This document shows, piece after piece, positions 12,450-24,065 of a stretch of 64,000 bases of DNA (position 1 is its first letter; every line of letters begins with the position of its first letter). Source of the stretch: Punica granatum (Eukaryota > Streptophyta > Magnoliopsida > Myrtales > Lythraceae). Position numbers and translations under genes: made by a program. The stretch lies in contig NC_045132.1 in NCBI RefSeq assembly GCF_007655135.1, positions 1,736,001-1,800,000 on the forward strand, written 5' to 3'. The notes under the pieces were generated by a model. That model saw nothing but the letters and a program-made list of their open reading frames with translations, was not told the origin of the DNA and did no database searches.

Positions 12450-13056
12450 CCTGAGGGCAAATGGTTCAGAGACGAAGTCGGAATCAAATTCGGATTCGGA
12501 GAAGACGAATTTAGGAGACGGTCGAAGAAGATGATGTTGATCCCGAACTCGGAGTCGAAAAGATAACCAACATGATCTTCGATGTTGTCTAAATGCTTCT
12601 AGACAGTAATAACCGCTTTTCGAAAAGAGTTATTTGCCTCCGCACGAAGTTGTTATTAAGTTTATGTGATTATCTTCGAGAACACAACAAAGTTTCTGTG
12701 TGTACTGCGATTAGTAAACTCGTAAAATACCCTAATTCTCTCCATCAATATTCTTGAATTGTTTTTAATAATCTCAATGATTTTGGACAATAGAGCCTAT
12801 ATTTATTTGTTTTCAATCGACATTGTTGGGGACAAAAGGCGTCTTTATTTTAGGGCGTGTCCGATCGAGGGATCTTTTTATTTGCCGCCAATTATCTAAC
12901 GTCATATTTGCATGCAAATAACCGCTCAAGATGACAAGTGTCGGTCAATAAATTTTGACCGCTTAATATATATGGAGATACATACATATATTCGGTCAAA
13001 ACCATTTCCTCAATATACATGTATGCACATATATATACATATTGTGTATATATATC

Positions 13057-13402
13057 AGGGGTATTTACCTAAAATGGCCTATGGTTTGTCCGTTTTGTCA
13101 AATATATCACATGTTTTTTTTGTCAAATCTATCCCATGGTTTACATTTTACATCAAATCTATCCCGGTGTTATCTTTTTTGTCGACATCTAACGGCCGTG
13201 CTGACGTGGCGCCCACGTGGCAAGTGTGGCCCACTATCTTTCCACGTACCACGTCAGCATGGCCGTTAGATGTCAACGGAAAAGATAACGCCGTGATAGA
13301 TTTGATACAAAATGTAAACCATGGGATAGATTTGACAAAAAAAAACATAGGATAGATTTGACAAAACGGATAAACCATGGACCATTTTAGGTAAAAACCC
13401 CT
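13057..13402. mobile_element. Long foldback MITE inserted in the Copia LTR
   Basis: Nearly the whole 346-bp element is one inverted repeat. The left begins AGGGGTATTTACCTAAAATG and the right, reverse complemented, AGGGGTTTTTACCTAAAATG, with matching internal blocks GTCAAATCTATCCCATGG and CATCTAACGGCC. It sits in a TATATAT tract. The right LTR at about 16630-16640 shows the uninterrupted site (TATATATTAAA), which confirms the insertion. Frames crossing it (12912-13355, 13148-13492) are by-products. Confidence 0.88.
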
Positions 13403-13508
13403 ATATATTAAACTCCAATTTTTATCCCGTCCACTAAATACACGAATTACACCGAATAATTTACAGAAAATATGAACCCAATGAATTTGCAATATGCAAT
13501 TCTCATTA

Positions 13509-14928
13509 ATCCCCTACTCGATTGCACATTCTAGAAATAAAAAGATAACGATCATGCATAAAGAGTGAAATCATTAGATTTAAATCCTCTATTAGTGTAA
13601 ACCTTGAAGGTATCAATAAAGTGATTGGTGACTAATCGCTTAAACCATCACTCTTACAATCGATACCAAAAAAGTTACACACACAACCATTAAATAATTT
13701 GAGAAAGAGTTTCTATGCTTCAGCACCATTATGGCCATGTGCTCATCCCGTTTTCATGAACATGTACGAGAGAGGAAACTTTGAGAAAAACTCTCGTTTG
13801 AAGTGGCACCACTTCATGTCTATATAGGTGGATTACTCGATAACTAATACCGAGTACTAATCCATTAAGAGTTACAACTCATCCTCTTAAATTCAGCCCC
13901 TAAATCCTCGTTTTGAGTGCATATTTGTCATTCAATAACCTATTATTACCTCTTAAACCTCGAACAAGCTTTTGGCTAGAAGAGGTAGGGTTCCATTATC
14001 AATAAAGCGATTAATGATTTATTATACTTCTAGCAATGGTACCTATGCCAAATCTCTCAATTTACCTCTCATTGATGAGATCGCTAAATTCTTACATATT
14101 TACATTTCAAACTTTAATATCAAATTATTATATCTGGACCCTCGAAATATACTTAGTAATACGCTTGAGACATGATCAACATCTTCATTACTCTATACGG
14201 AAACGACAACTTATGTTGTGGTCTCAACTTTAGTTTGATCACTAAAGATTATGTGTTCGGACTCGTATTGTCTCACCTTTAAAATTTTCCTTGTATCCGT
14301 AACCACATATTCACAAAGACATCTTTTAGTTTGATCCCTTGTGATCAAGCGTTCGGAATCATGTTCCAAATCTATTAAATTATTATTAGTTTGATAACTA
14401 TAGATAAGTTTTTAAACTCATACCCGAATCGATTGACCATCGAAAAACTTATTTTCAATGATCACACTTTCCTTATTTCCATTCAATTATCATATTTGAC
14501 ACCAAGCCAAAAATTGATGAATCGTAAGATTTCGGGCATATTTAACGAGTACACCTGCGATGGCTATTAATCCCACTTGGGTCTTCATTGACTGAGAATA
14601 TGATATGATGCCAAACACCCCACATTTTGAAATATTCCGAAATCGCTTTTCTACCTTTACATAACTCATCTGGAGGATATTTGACAATTTTTGGCGGTAT
14701 CCTATTATGGATGTAACACATAGTAAACAATGCTCACAACATTAAATTAAACATATCCACTAAGGTATGGTATTTTGTTTCGATTGAATATAAATTGACA
14801 TTTATCCAGAGAATCATCACTAATTAAAATGCAATTGTTCATTTGCATGTATTGAACAAACTTAGAATAAATTGTGCAAACCTCGCACATCTCACAGAGA
14901 ACACAAATTAACGTCATAAGCAAATGAA
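13509..14928 (-). pseudogene. Decayed Copia pol interior (integrase-like remnant)
   Basis: On the minus strand the stretch 14730-14490 reads, in pieces, MFTMCYIHNRIPPK then ELCKGRKAISEYFKMWGV. This is the layout of the Copia integrase C-terminal region, where an asparagine-arginine motif is followed by a kinase-like glycine-arginine-lysine and an aromatic-tryptophan-glycine stretch. Two overlapping frames are needed to follow it, so it is frameshifted. The minus-strand frame 14747-15088 lies directly upstream but runs into the nested hAT. The rest is degenerate and I cannot place gag, protease or reverse transcriptase. Family assignment rests on this short motif and on the LTR context. Confidence 0.5.
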
Positions 14929-15944
14929 TAGGGGTGGCAAGTCGTGTCGTGTCGTGTTTATATGTGTCTTGTCTAAACAGATTCGTGTCATTGAAGTCAT
15001 AACCCGTACACAACACGATTATTAAATGGGTCAGGTTTTGGAAACCCGTACACGACACGTTTATATTTGTATCAACCTGTTTAGACACGTTTAAACCCGT
15101 TTATCAAAACGTGTCATAATAGGTACACGTATACACGACACGATTATAACTGTTATCTGAACACGTTAACACGACTTGTTTATCCGATCAACCCGGTTAC
15201 CTAGACACATTAACACGACTTGTTTATTCGATTAACTCGTTTACCCGAACACGTTAACACGACATGTTTACACGTTAACACGGAGATTGAGATGGAGGGG
15301 AGGGGGATGTGGATGGGGAAGAGGTGGTAGCCGCATCCGAGGGAGGCAGCGACGGCGAAGATGAGATCGAGCTGTGAGACGCATTGGCAGGAGTGGGAGC
15401 CAACGAAGCGGTGGGTTTCGAAGGGGAGATGGTGGGAGTGGAGTCGGCGGCGAGCTTGGGAGCAGGGGAGGGCGAGATCTGAGGTGGATTTGCGGATAAT
15501 ACGAGGTTCACGGAGAGGAGAGCAATGAGAGCGAAGAAGCAGAACTTCGCCATTGATGGATGAGAAGAAGGAAATCAAATCGCAGATGAAATATGAGGGA
15601 GGGTAGTAGAGAAGTAGAACTGGAAGTGCAGTTGTGCTATTTTGGATTGAGTGAAAGAAAGGAAAGGAAATTAGGTTAGAGACTTAGGAACTTAGGATAA
15701 CATAAGGATATTTTGGTAAATCCAGATACATAAACGGGTTAACGGGTTACATGATTATAGTAACACGATTAAACATGTCTAAATAAACAGGTTTAATCGT
15801 GTATAATCGGGTTACACAGGTTCAACCCGGTAAGACACGCTTATTAATCGTGTTTAAATGGGTTGGACCCGTTTAGACCGATTATCAAAAACGTCCAACC
15901 CAAACCCATTTAACTCCGTGTCGTGTGAAATATTACCAGCCCTA
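14929..15944. mobile_element. hAT-type element carrying a host gene fragment (Pack-hAT)
   Basis: Perfect 8-bp duplications CAAATGAA occur at 14921-14928 and 15945-15952. The termini are TAGGGGTGGCAA on the left and, reverse complemented, TAGGGCTGGTAA on the right, typical hAT ends. Both flanks (14940-15270 and 15720-15930) are filled with CGTGTCGTG, ACACGTTAACACG and GGGTTAACGGG motifs that look like subterminal repeats. Between them, about 15283-15710, sits unrelated GC-richer sequence holding a signal-peptide protein start. The element is inserted in the Copia interior. Confidence 0.9.
15275..15553 (-). pseudogene. Captured arabinogalactan-protein-like gene fragment
   Basis: The 92-codon frame starts MAKFCFFALIALLSVNLVLS, a good secretory signal peptide of about 21 residues. 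A Pro/Ser/Thr/Ala-rich tail follows with many SP, AP and TP pairs, the hydroxyproline-glycan pattern of classical arabinogalactan proteins, which act at the plasma membrane and cell wall. There is no C-terminal hydrophobic GPI-anchor signal. The frame stops where captured sequence meets the transposon repeat (CCGTGTTAAC), so the 3' part of the gene is missing. About 150 bases of CT-rich 5' leader-like sequence (15554-15710) were captured too. Another secreted proline-rich protein is possible. It is unlikely to make a functional anchored protein. Confidence 0.7.
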
Positions 15945-16025
15945 CAAATGAACTATGTTTAACAGTTTCATTACTTATCTCGAACTCAACATTAGCCTCC
16001 ACAACCATCTCAAATAAATTTTGAT

Positions 16026-16718
16026 TGTTAGGGATTTATACCTGAGAGCGGATGGTTCGAAAACGAAGTCAGAATCGAATTCGGATTCAGAGAAGACGAA
16101 TTTCAGAGACGGTCTGTTGATCTCGAATTGGAGTTGAAAAGATGACAAACACGATCTTCGATATTGTGCAATTGTTTGAAGCACAAATTAACGCTTTCCA
16201 AAAAGAGTTATTCGCCCCAAACGAAGTTGCTTTTGGTTTCGGACGAATCTTTTCGAGGATACAACGAAATCTCTATATGTTCTTCGATTATTAACAAACT
16301 CGTAAAACACCATAATTCTCTCAATCAATATTCTGGAATTGTTATTAATAATCTCCATGATTTTGGATACCAAAACTTCTATTATTTGTTTTCAATGGAC
16401 ATTATCGAAGAAAAAAGACTTTTCTTTTATTTTGAGAGATCTTTTTGTTTGCCGCCAATTATCTAACGTCCATATTTGCATGCAAATAACCGCTCAATAT
16501 GACAAGTGTCGGTCAATACATTTTGACCGCTCAATATATATATATGGAGATGCATACATATATTCGGTCAAAACCATTTTCTCAATATTCATACACACAC
16601 ACACATATATATATATATATATTGTGTATATATATTAAAGTCCAATTTTGATCGGTCCACTAAATACACGAATTACACCGAATAATTTTTTTAAAAAATA
16701 TGAGTACAATTCTCATCA
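16026..16718 (-). repeat. Copia 5' LTR (right), uninterrupted
   Basis: Starts TGTTAGGGATTTATACCTGA and ends TCTCATCA. It contains all the shared blocks of the left LTR and preserves the empty sites for both elements inserted there. It has its own AC/AT dinucleotide run at about 16596-16622. No convincing tRNA primer site was seen next to it. Confidence 0.7.
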
Positions 16719-16723
16719 GAAAG

Positions 16724-19110
16724 CATGTGGTCTTCATAAGTAGACCCCGTCCTGACAGCAGGGCATGTTGTCTCTTTAGAAAGTGAAAAATTATCGAAAG
16801 TGAAGGGTAACAACGAAAATCATGGGAAGAAGTTGAAACCTACTAATTAAAAGCATTTTGTGACCCATTCCAAACTAATGTTTGAGCGGAATATGATGCT
16901 CATGCTTTGCCATCCTCGCTCTCAGCCTCGCTGGTGAGGCACGTGACGGTATTGACGTCTTGAATGGGTGCACCACTTATCCAAAAAAAAAAATTGTTTG
17001 AGACGAAGACTGACCTAGACTGAAGCGAGAGAAATTAAATTGCGTCTAAAGCATTGATCCCAACCCATAGAAGTGTCTGAAATTACTAATAGATATTTGG
17101 TTATTGGTACATTTTTACGATTTAAAAGCACGATTTTAACGACCTTGATTTGGTACATTGGCTTGTATAGTGAAGACTAAGCCCACCAATTAGTACTTGC
17201 ATATGACCTTCGTCAGTAAATTGTCTAGAAAGGGACAGTCCTTCCCTCCTTGGATGTGGGACTAGTGACAACTATATCGACGGGGCTGCCCTAAATTAGT
17301 ACTTATATTATCGTCAATATCGAACGTTCCAACCTGTCAGTTTGATGCAGTGGGACACACATGGCATCGTGCGTGGAGAAAACCGACGGACCTTAAAGCT
17401 CTAGGGTATACACAGCTATGATTGTTGAAAACTGCCGTTGCGGCAATGCTAGTTAGCTATCAGTTCTCTTGAAATAAAAAAACGATGCAGATGCTGAAAT
17501 AGGCCAAACATATAGAACCCAAGCTCAAAGTCGACTGACTGTTCCAGCTTTATTATATATTAAAAGCGATATATCTGGCAGGTAAACACTCTTATAATTG
17601 AGAGTGGAGTTCAGTGCTCTGATTCTATCCCTCGACTCGACCTGGGATATCGAGATATCTCGGTCGAACTTCCCACGCCCTTTTACTGTTTTTTCTTTCC
17701 CCTATTACGAATCAGCAGCCATGAAGTATTGGCGTTCCATATAACTAAAATGAAAACAAAATGCGTTTAGAATTATTGTCAGTGATATATGACAAACACA
17801 CGGTTAGGTTAGCCATACCTTATCTCCCCTGAAATTCAAACTCTCTCTCTCTCTGTTTTTTCTTTTTTCTTTTTTTTTTTTTACAAAGGAGGTCAAACTC
17901 TATCTTTAAGCAACTATTAATAAGTAAAGTTTCACATCGTCGTCTGAATATTACTCATGGATTGGTCATTTATTATAATCTTAGGGTGCTCTCACCTTCC
18001 GAAAGTCTACAACAATCTCATTCGATGCTAATAGATACGAGGAGCTTCATGTAAGTACCACATTGGGCATTATTTCTTCGGGAACTAGTGCACGATGGAT
18101 GGCAATATGACTGTCCTGAAGAAGGATTCACTATATTTGCCATGGATCAGATTCATCTGAATGCCCGAATCTCATGAATACGAAATAGCCCCGACCTTCA
18201 TCATGAGTGAGCGAACACATCCACACCATGACCATCCAATAATTTCTCAGGTTTCCGCCAAGTGAGTGAGATCGAGGCCAAGCCGATTGGCCCCGTTTGG
18301 CCACCGCCCCATAGACGAGGTTGCTTGAGACCAGAGTGGAAGAGAGAGGAGGGGTAGTTTGGATCGGGGATCTCACCTTTGGCTAGTGCCCCCGACATAC
18401 TAGGTCAATGGAGGCCCGATTGGCTTTCAGCAACCCAGTCCGTGGGGGCTGGGGGGCCGGTGGCTGGCGGGAGGTCCCACCTTTCTTCATTGGAAGCTCA
18501 CTAAGTGGAGAAAGCTTTATAAATAACGGTTATATATATTGCGTGGAAATATCACAAATTAATAATGGTTCTCTGGTTTCTCTTGATATTTAGAAATATC
18601 AAAAAAAAAATATTGACAAAAATAGATTTTTTTATGCGTTTGGTAATAATGTTACATGATATACCCGTTACACACAGTGTGATCAAGTGATGGAAAGGAA
18701 GAAAGTATTAGGGTATATTATCTGTATTAGAAATGCTATTCTCTCATTCTGTATATATGGTCACCCCTTAGAGGGGTTAGGGTCATTTTAGAAATGAAAG
18801 ATTAGGATGTGATCAATTTGAAAATAAGATCTTTCTAGGGTCAAAATTGACTGTTTACTTAAATAAGTCTCTTAATCTAATACGTTATGGACCCAAATAG
18901 GTCCCTCTTCAACTTAACGGACGCGGATGGAAGGACCTCTACAAAATGTAAGAGACCCAACTAGTGTGGGACCTACCTAAACAGGCAAGGACTCGACTGA
19001 TATAATTAGAGACCTATATGAAATGTCAAGGACTAACTTATGTAATCAGGTATCTAATTGTTGAAAATTTGGCTATATCAGGTAGCCGAGCGTGGAAAAA
19101 TGGAGAATGG
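16724..19110. other. Non-coding spacer
   Basis: No gene is recognisable. A CT run lies at about 17845-17858, followed by T-rich sequence. A GC-richer block at 18220-18490 gives overlapping short frames on both strands with no domain. A stretch at 18770-19040 contains a run of loosely related AGGGACCTA/AGGACTAA-type motifs, possibly a decayed MITE. Confidence 0.4.
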
Positions 19111-19358
19111 CTTAGGTTCCGTTTGTTTACGACTTAATTAAATAACTATTTAAAAGTTAGTTACATGGAAAATGAATATAAGAAAAAGAGAAATATGAAA
19201 GATAATGGTCATATCTACTTAATGGTTGAGTAAAAAATAACTTAATGAGTGAGCAAAAAATTTTAACTTAATGAAATAAGTCATTTTTCACTTATTGGTA
19301 CTCTCTATCACCCATAAAATATTTTCTCACCCTTATCATTCATATTTTCTTCCCTTTC

Positions 19359-20576
19359 AAAGCTCTAGGGCCAGATGGCTTTCACGCATACTTCTATCAA
19401 ACGAATTGGTCACTAATTGATCACCAAGCCGTTGAGTAGGTTGGCGACATTTTCGATGCGAAGAGATTTGCTTAGGAGATCAACGAGACACTGCTCATGC
19501 TTGTCCCGAAGGTGACCCAACCGGAGGTAATTCATCACGTTCGTCCAATAACCCTGTGTAACGTCTCATATAAGATGGTGACTAAGATAATAGCAAATTG
19601 GTTGGAGCCCCTCATGCCGTCATGGGTTGCTCCGAATCAAGCAAGTTTTGTCCCCAGGAGGCAAATCCGAGATAATCGTATTGTTGCAAAGGAACAAAGG
19701 CTTTATGGCAATGAAAGCGGACCTTGAGAAAGCTAGTCTAGCTTGGGTGTTCATTGGGGATACCCTCTCTGCTTTGGATATCCCACGTAATTTATGTGAG
19801 GTTATCGTAGATTGTATTACAACCCAGTCGCTCCAAGTCATGTGGAATGGTGAGGCGACCGATGCCTTCTCAATGGGCTGTGGAATCCGGCAAGGATGTC
19901 CATTATCTCCGTACATCTTCGTCCTATGCATTGAGCGATTGGGTCACCTAATTGCGCAGAAGGTTACCGGGGGGTGATGGAGACCAATTCGTGTCGGAAG
20001 GGATGTGCCGGAGGTATCCCACTTGATGTTTGCAGACGACTTGCTACTATTCGCTGAAGCTTCTGTTGGACATATACAAGTGGCGACGGAGGTGATGAAA
20101 TGCTTCTACGAGGCATCGGGGCAGTGGATTAGTGACTCAAAAATAACGATGTTCTTCTCGAAGAATGTCGGTAGTGAGCTGCGGCAGAACATCTAGGGGC
20201 TATGTTCTTTCATGGTAACAGATGATTTGGGGAGGTATCTGGGTGTTCCAATCTTGCATGGAAGGGTAACTCGACACACTTACTACAGAATTCTTGAGAG
20301 GGTGAAGGTGCGGCTTTCTGGGTGGTCGGCTTCCACTCTTTCAATGGCGGGCAAAGTAACACTAGTCAAATCAGTGTCAACCTCGATTCCTTCATAAACC
20401 ATTCAATGGACGAAAATACCATACGGGATTCTTGACGAGATCGAACGACTATGTCGGGAATTATGTTTGGAGATATTGTAAGGGCCATTATGCTTCGTTT
20501 ATGTATCCGTCAATTTTCGTTTAATGCATTTGGGCCTAGCCCCGTAATTTCACCCAAAAAAGAAAAAAGAAAAAGA
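19359..20576 (+). pseudogene. LINE L1-type reverse transcriptase pseudogene
   Basis: Translated pieces follow a plant L1 reverse transcriptase in order: GPDGFHAYFY (19368), VRPITLCNVSYKMVTKIIANWL (19530-19600), NQASFVPRRQIRDN (19630), MKADLEKA (19708), GIRQGCPLSPYIFVLCIERL (about 19880-19940), SHLMFADDLLLFAEA (about 20020-20065, the catalytic FADD box) and DDLGRYLGVPILHGRVTRHTY (20220-20285). There are in-frame stops near 19437 and 19473, a frameshift near 19690, a stop at about 19975 and others beyond. The 5' part with the endonuclease is missing, and the part after about 20480 is cut to a short 3' tail ending in A-rich sequence at 20553-20580. It cannot make an active enzyme. Confidence 0.9.
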
Positions 20577-20580
20577 GAAG

Positions 20581-21530
20581 TGATATATTCCCAATATCAT
20601 ATCTCCAACAGTAACTAGCTAGTCTAGGTTGGTTGTATACGGGGCGGGATGATTTAATTAAATCTTATTTGTTATAATAGCATAAGCTTGATGCATAACC
20701 AGTGCGTGGCGTAGTTTGCCGATCTCATCTTGAGGAATACGGATCTGGTCTTGCTGGTGAGTTTTAACGCCTTTTCCCAGGGCAACATTTACCAACTTAC
20801 CCTTAGACTCACAGGCGTTGAGTACGCGAAAGGCCAGAAAGTCTCGCCCAGGGGTAAGCCTCTTGGGCTTAAGGAGAGGGTCGCCTATAATGTGCTAACT
20901 CTAAAGCTTAGTGAGGGGGTTGCCTTGGATATATTATTATTAGGGCACTTCGGAACTCGTTATGTAGTAAGGTTGATTAGATGTGGCTTTGGAGTGTCAA
21001 GACTGGATAGCGAAAGTCGATTTGTTATTATATTGGAGGACTCGCGTTTGTTGTATTGCCGTTATGATATGTTTGCAGGGAACGAGAATTCTAGATTACT
21101 AAAGAGAAGAAGGGTACTAACGTGAGTTGGTTTGAGCGATTCGACACTTATGCCCTCTAAATAAAAATCTCAATTTCAAATCTTGTGAATTAAAAAATTT
21201 GATAATTGGGAGACTTTTACCTCTTATTGGGTTGGCTTAGCTTGAGCAAATGATAATTTGGCCTCGTCGGTGAAAAATGGAAGTTTATTATATGCATTCA
21301 GGGGAGGGTCCCAACTGGGTAAAAGGACTAGGAGTGTAATAGCCACAGAGAGCTTGGTTCTTAGTTAAATCAACATTGACATCACGCAAAGATGCTATCA
21401 TACAAGCTGACAGTCTAGATATACACGCTACCGGGTCTAGGTTAGAAACTTGTAACAACTGTCAAAGGATGAATCAGAAGAAAGGACCGATTAGGTGCTT
21501 GGCCCTCTCCACATCCCTTTCTCTAGGCGG
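20581..21530. other. Non-coding upstream region of the MYB gene
   Basis: A 131-codon frame at 20730-21125 (plus) has no recognisable domain and I do not call it as a gene. A weak SINE-body match lies at 21160-21240. Nothing else is supported. Confidence 0.35.
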
Positions 21531-21586
21531 TATATATGCGAATTGGGGCATTTAATGCATGCTAGATCCCTCTCTCACTCTCTACC

Positions 21587-21592
21587 TATAAA
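21587..21592 (+). promoter_or_regulatory. TATA box of the MYB gene
   Basis: TATAAA in the context CTACCTATAAAACTCC lies 71 bases upstream of the start codon, so transcription would begin near 21615-21620 and give a short leader of about 45 bases. A second TATATAT at 21531-21537 is less likely to be used. Confidence 0.6.
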
Positions 21593-21662
21593 ACTCCTCC
21601 TCCCCTAAAACAGCCATTGGAGAGAGACCTCCAAACCCAAAGAAAGAGAGAGGCCAAAGAAG

Positions 21663-22868
21663 ATGGGAAGAAGGAGAAGCCATTGCTGCCCAAAGGAGAG
21701 TACGAATGTGAACAGAGGGGTTTGGTCCTCTAAGGAAGATGAGATCCTCACCAACTATGTCAACCTCCATGGTGAAGGCAAATGGAGAACTGTTGCCCTA
21801 AATGCTGGTACAATTTATATATGCATATTCATGTATGTATACGTATGTATGTATGTGTAAATATATCATCATGCCTCTTCAAATAATGTACTCTTATGGG
21901 GTGGTATTGCTCTTGCGGTAAAATTAGGGTTGAACAGATGTGCAAAGAGCTGCAGGCTTCGATGGCTGAACTACCTAAAACCCGGCATCAAGAGGGGTAA
22001 CATCTCTGAGGACGAGGAGGAACTCATCATAAGGCTACATTGCCTTCTCGGGAACAGGTAATTTTATCAATTCCGTGAAATACTATGTTTATTCTAAGCT
22101 CATCTAAAAGAGTCGATGAGATGATGATGGACAAGATAAAGGTTTTACGAGAGTGATAATTTACTCGTTTGTATATATATAATTGGAAATGGTTCCGAGT
22201 GTGCGTTAATTCTTGCATCCGAAATCATGAAAAGGTGGGCACTGATAGCTGGGAGGCTTCCCGGGAGAACGGACAATGAAATAAAGAACTACTGGAACAC
22301 GATCCTCGTCAAGAAGTCGCACAAACATCCACGGACCGCACTTCGCCCGAAATCAGTACCACCAAACTCTTTGGAGGAACATTTTTCTCCCAACAATGAG
22401 GATGATGCCATGAACTTTGATAATAATCATAGTATCCTGAATGCCCGTCATGAGGCTTTAATTGGCCTTGCTGATCAAGCTGATGATGGTGAGAAGCAGA
22501 AGTATGGGCCAGGGTCGGGGCCAGGGCCAGGGCCATTCACATTCTCTCCTACCGTCGCCCCAGAAGGCACTGGCAATGATGACCTAGGCTTCATGATGGA
22601 TGAATCTTATGGCTCGGAATCACTGTCCGGGAATCTTAATGAAGTCGTGCCAGAGGACATCCTCAACTTGTCTCCTTCCTCTACTTCGCCCGGCAGTGGG
22701 TCTCTTTTCTCTGGAGATGATCAAGCGATGATGATCAACAAGTTTGAAAACGAGATCAATAATTGCAGCAATACTACTATAAGGGAGCCAACGCTTGATG
22801 TGGAGCTGAAGAAGTTGGCCTCTTTTCTTGATTTAGAAGATGAGTGGAGGGAACTACTAAAGATATGA
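21663..22868 (+). CDS. R2R3-MYB transcription factor (flavonoid/trichome type, bHLH-interacting)
   Basis: Three exons, 21663-21807, 21928-22057 and 22235-22868, joined at GT/AG sites, give a 302-residue nuclear DNA-binding protein. The 130-bp second exon and the intron phases are the standard plant R2R3-MYB pattern. R2 spans residues 18-68 and R3 about 70-119, with the regularly spaced tryptophans in place. Residues 80-99 fit the bHLH-interaction signature [DE]Lx2[RK]x3Lx6Lx3R exactly (E80, L81, R84, L88, L95, R99), known from MYBs that act with bHLH and WD40 partners in anthocyanin, proanthocyanidin or epidermal programmes. The start MGRRRSHCC matches the family N-terminus. The C-terminal part is acidic and ends in a leucine-rich [13 protein letters not shown] element suggestive of activation. 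One oddity is CAKSC in R2 where CGKSC is usual. A TT2/MYB5-like role is inference. Confidence 0.93.
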
Positions 22869-24026
22869 AGAGAATCTACAAATTAGAAGGGGAAAGAGTA
22901 TGCTATTTTTCAATTTTAAATAATATATGTATTTATGCATGCGTGTATTTGAAACTAGTCTAGATCTTCTGTGGTTCTTAATTATATGATGGAAAATATA
23001 ATGATCAGTGGTAGTTTTCTTTTTCTTTTTCTTTTTCTTTTTCTTTTTTTTCATTACGAGAAAGATCATCACTCTAATAAAGAAAATAAAAAAATTAGGA
23101 CTAATAAATGCATAAATCCTAAAATTACGCACAAAATTAAATATAAGTTCTAAATGTATCGGTTTGGGCAACTATTCCTAAACATTTAGTCCATTAGACA
23201 TTTTCGGTTCCAAACTGTAAGTAAAAGTTAACGTCGTTAAATCGGTTCATTTAGGACTTAAGTTTAACTTTTCTCATTGTTTTGGAACTTTTGCGTTCAT
23301 TTAGCTGAAAACTTAATAAAAAAGTACAGATATTACAAGAATTGAATTTGAAATTTCTAAAGTTAACTTGCGGGTACATGTTTCACTGTACTATTGCCCT
23401 TTCTCTCATCTGTCATAGTTTATAATTTGGGTACAGAATCTTTATCTCAAAAACCAAGAAGAAAAACAAAAAAAGGGTACAGAATTTTTATGAAGCATGC
23501 AGGATTTGCTCATGTCAATTGTCACTATTAGGGACTTCAATGAAAGCTCCAAATGTTTGGTCTATTTTCCTGTACCAAGATAATAAAAAGCTCCCCATCG
23601 AAGTCGAAGTAATTAAACGGTACAGAAATTGCATCAACTTAATGCAAAAATTGTTTGGTGGGTGTGTATTTTTTTATTCTCACTATATGTAACGTGAAGA
23701 TATATGCATGAGGGAGTTGCAAATTTGGAGAAGTTTGGCTAATAGTTTGAATAAGTAAAATCTCATTGTCGCTACAACAATGGCCGTAAATGTACATAAA
23801 TAAATGAATTTATAACTTCAGAGATATTATGCTTACAGCACCGGTCTTTGATCCGATTGTATGGGTTAGGCAGCCAAGATGCCGAAGAGTGGCAGTTTCA
23901 ACTTACAGTACACACGTTCACATTATTAAGAGCCAACTTGTGTTGACCGTATCATTAAATAAAATAAAAAAATTGATATAAAGTTTCGACATGAAAATGT
24001 ACTCTTTATATCGATGCTCTCCCTTC

Positions 24027-24027
<1 letters not shown>
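22869..24027. other. MYB 3' flank and AT-rich spacer
   Basis: The probable 3' UTR follows the stop at 22868; no clean AATAAA is seen. A (CTTTTT)n microsatellite lies at about 23019-23048. The rest is AT-rich with no gene or clear element end. Confidence 0.4.

Positions 24028-24065
<38 letters not shown>
24028..24065. repeat. 38-base poly(C) tract
   Basis: An uninterrupted run of 38 C, preceded by CTCCCTTCA and followed by AGTATAAAA. Such long G/C homopolymers are rare in plant nuclear DNA, can form i-motif or G-quadruplex structures, and are prone to replication and sequencing slippage, so the true length is uncertain. Confidence 0.9.

Larger units (their letters stand above)
11871..13508 (-). 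repeat. Copia 3' LTR (left), carrying two insertions
   Basis: This matches the right LTR throughout, including CCGCCAATTATCTAACGTC, ATTTGCATGCAAATAACCGC, GACAAGTGTCGGTCAATA and ACACGAATTACACCGAATAA. It is longer only because of the hAT element at 11894-12449 and the foldback MITE at 13057-13402. The TATATACACAATATAT stretch read on the minus strand is a plausible LTR promoter TATA region. Confidence 0.7.
11871..16718 (-). mobile_element. Degenerate Ty1/Copia retrotransposon with nested insertions
   Basis: Two related segments, 11871-13508 and 16026-16718, both start TGTT.GGGATTTATACCTGAG and end near CAATTCTCAT.A. After removing two insertions the left one is about 730 bp and the right one 693 bp, so I read them as LTRs. 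Flanks GAAAT (before 11871) and GAAAG (after 16718) look like a worn 5-bp target-site duplication. On the minus strand a purine-rich GAGTAGGGGAT abuts the left LTR, as a polypurine tract should precede the 3' LTR. Interior sequence near 14490-14730 (minus) resembles Copia integrase. The interior is decayed and invaded by another element. Confidence 0.72.

Noticed and set aside
12912..13492. Frames of 147 and 114 codons on opposite strands
   Set aside because: They are produced by the long palindrome of the foldback MITE at 13057-13402.
20730..21125. 131-codon frame upstream of the MYB gene
   Set aside because: No recognisable domain or start context, and no link to the MYB gene.
22857..23171. 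Minus-strand frame with a poly-lysine run
   Set aside because: The lysines come from the (CTTTTT)n microsatellite read on the other strand.
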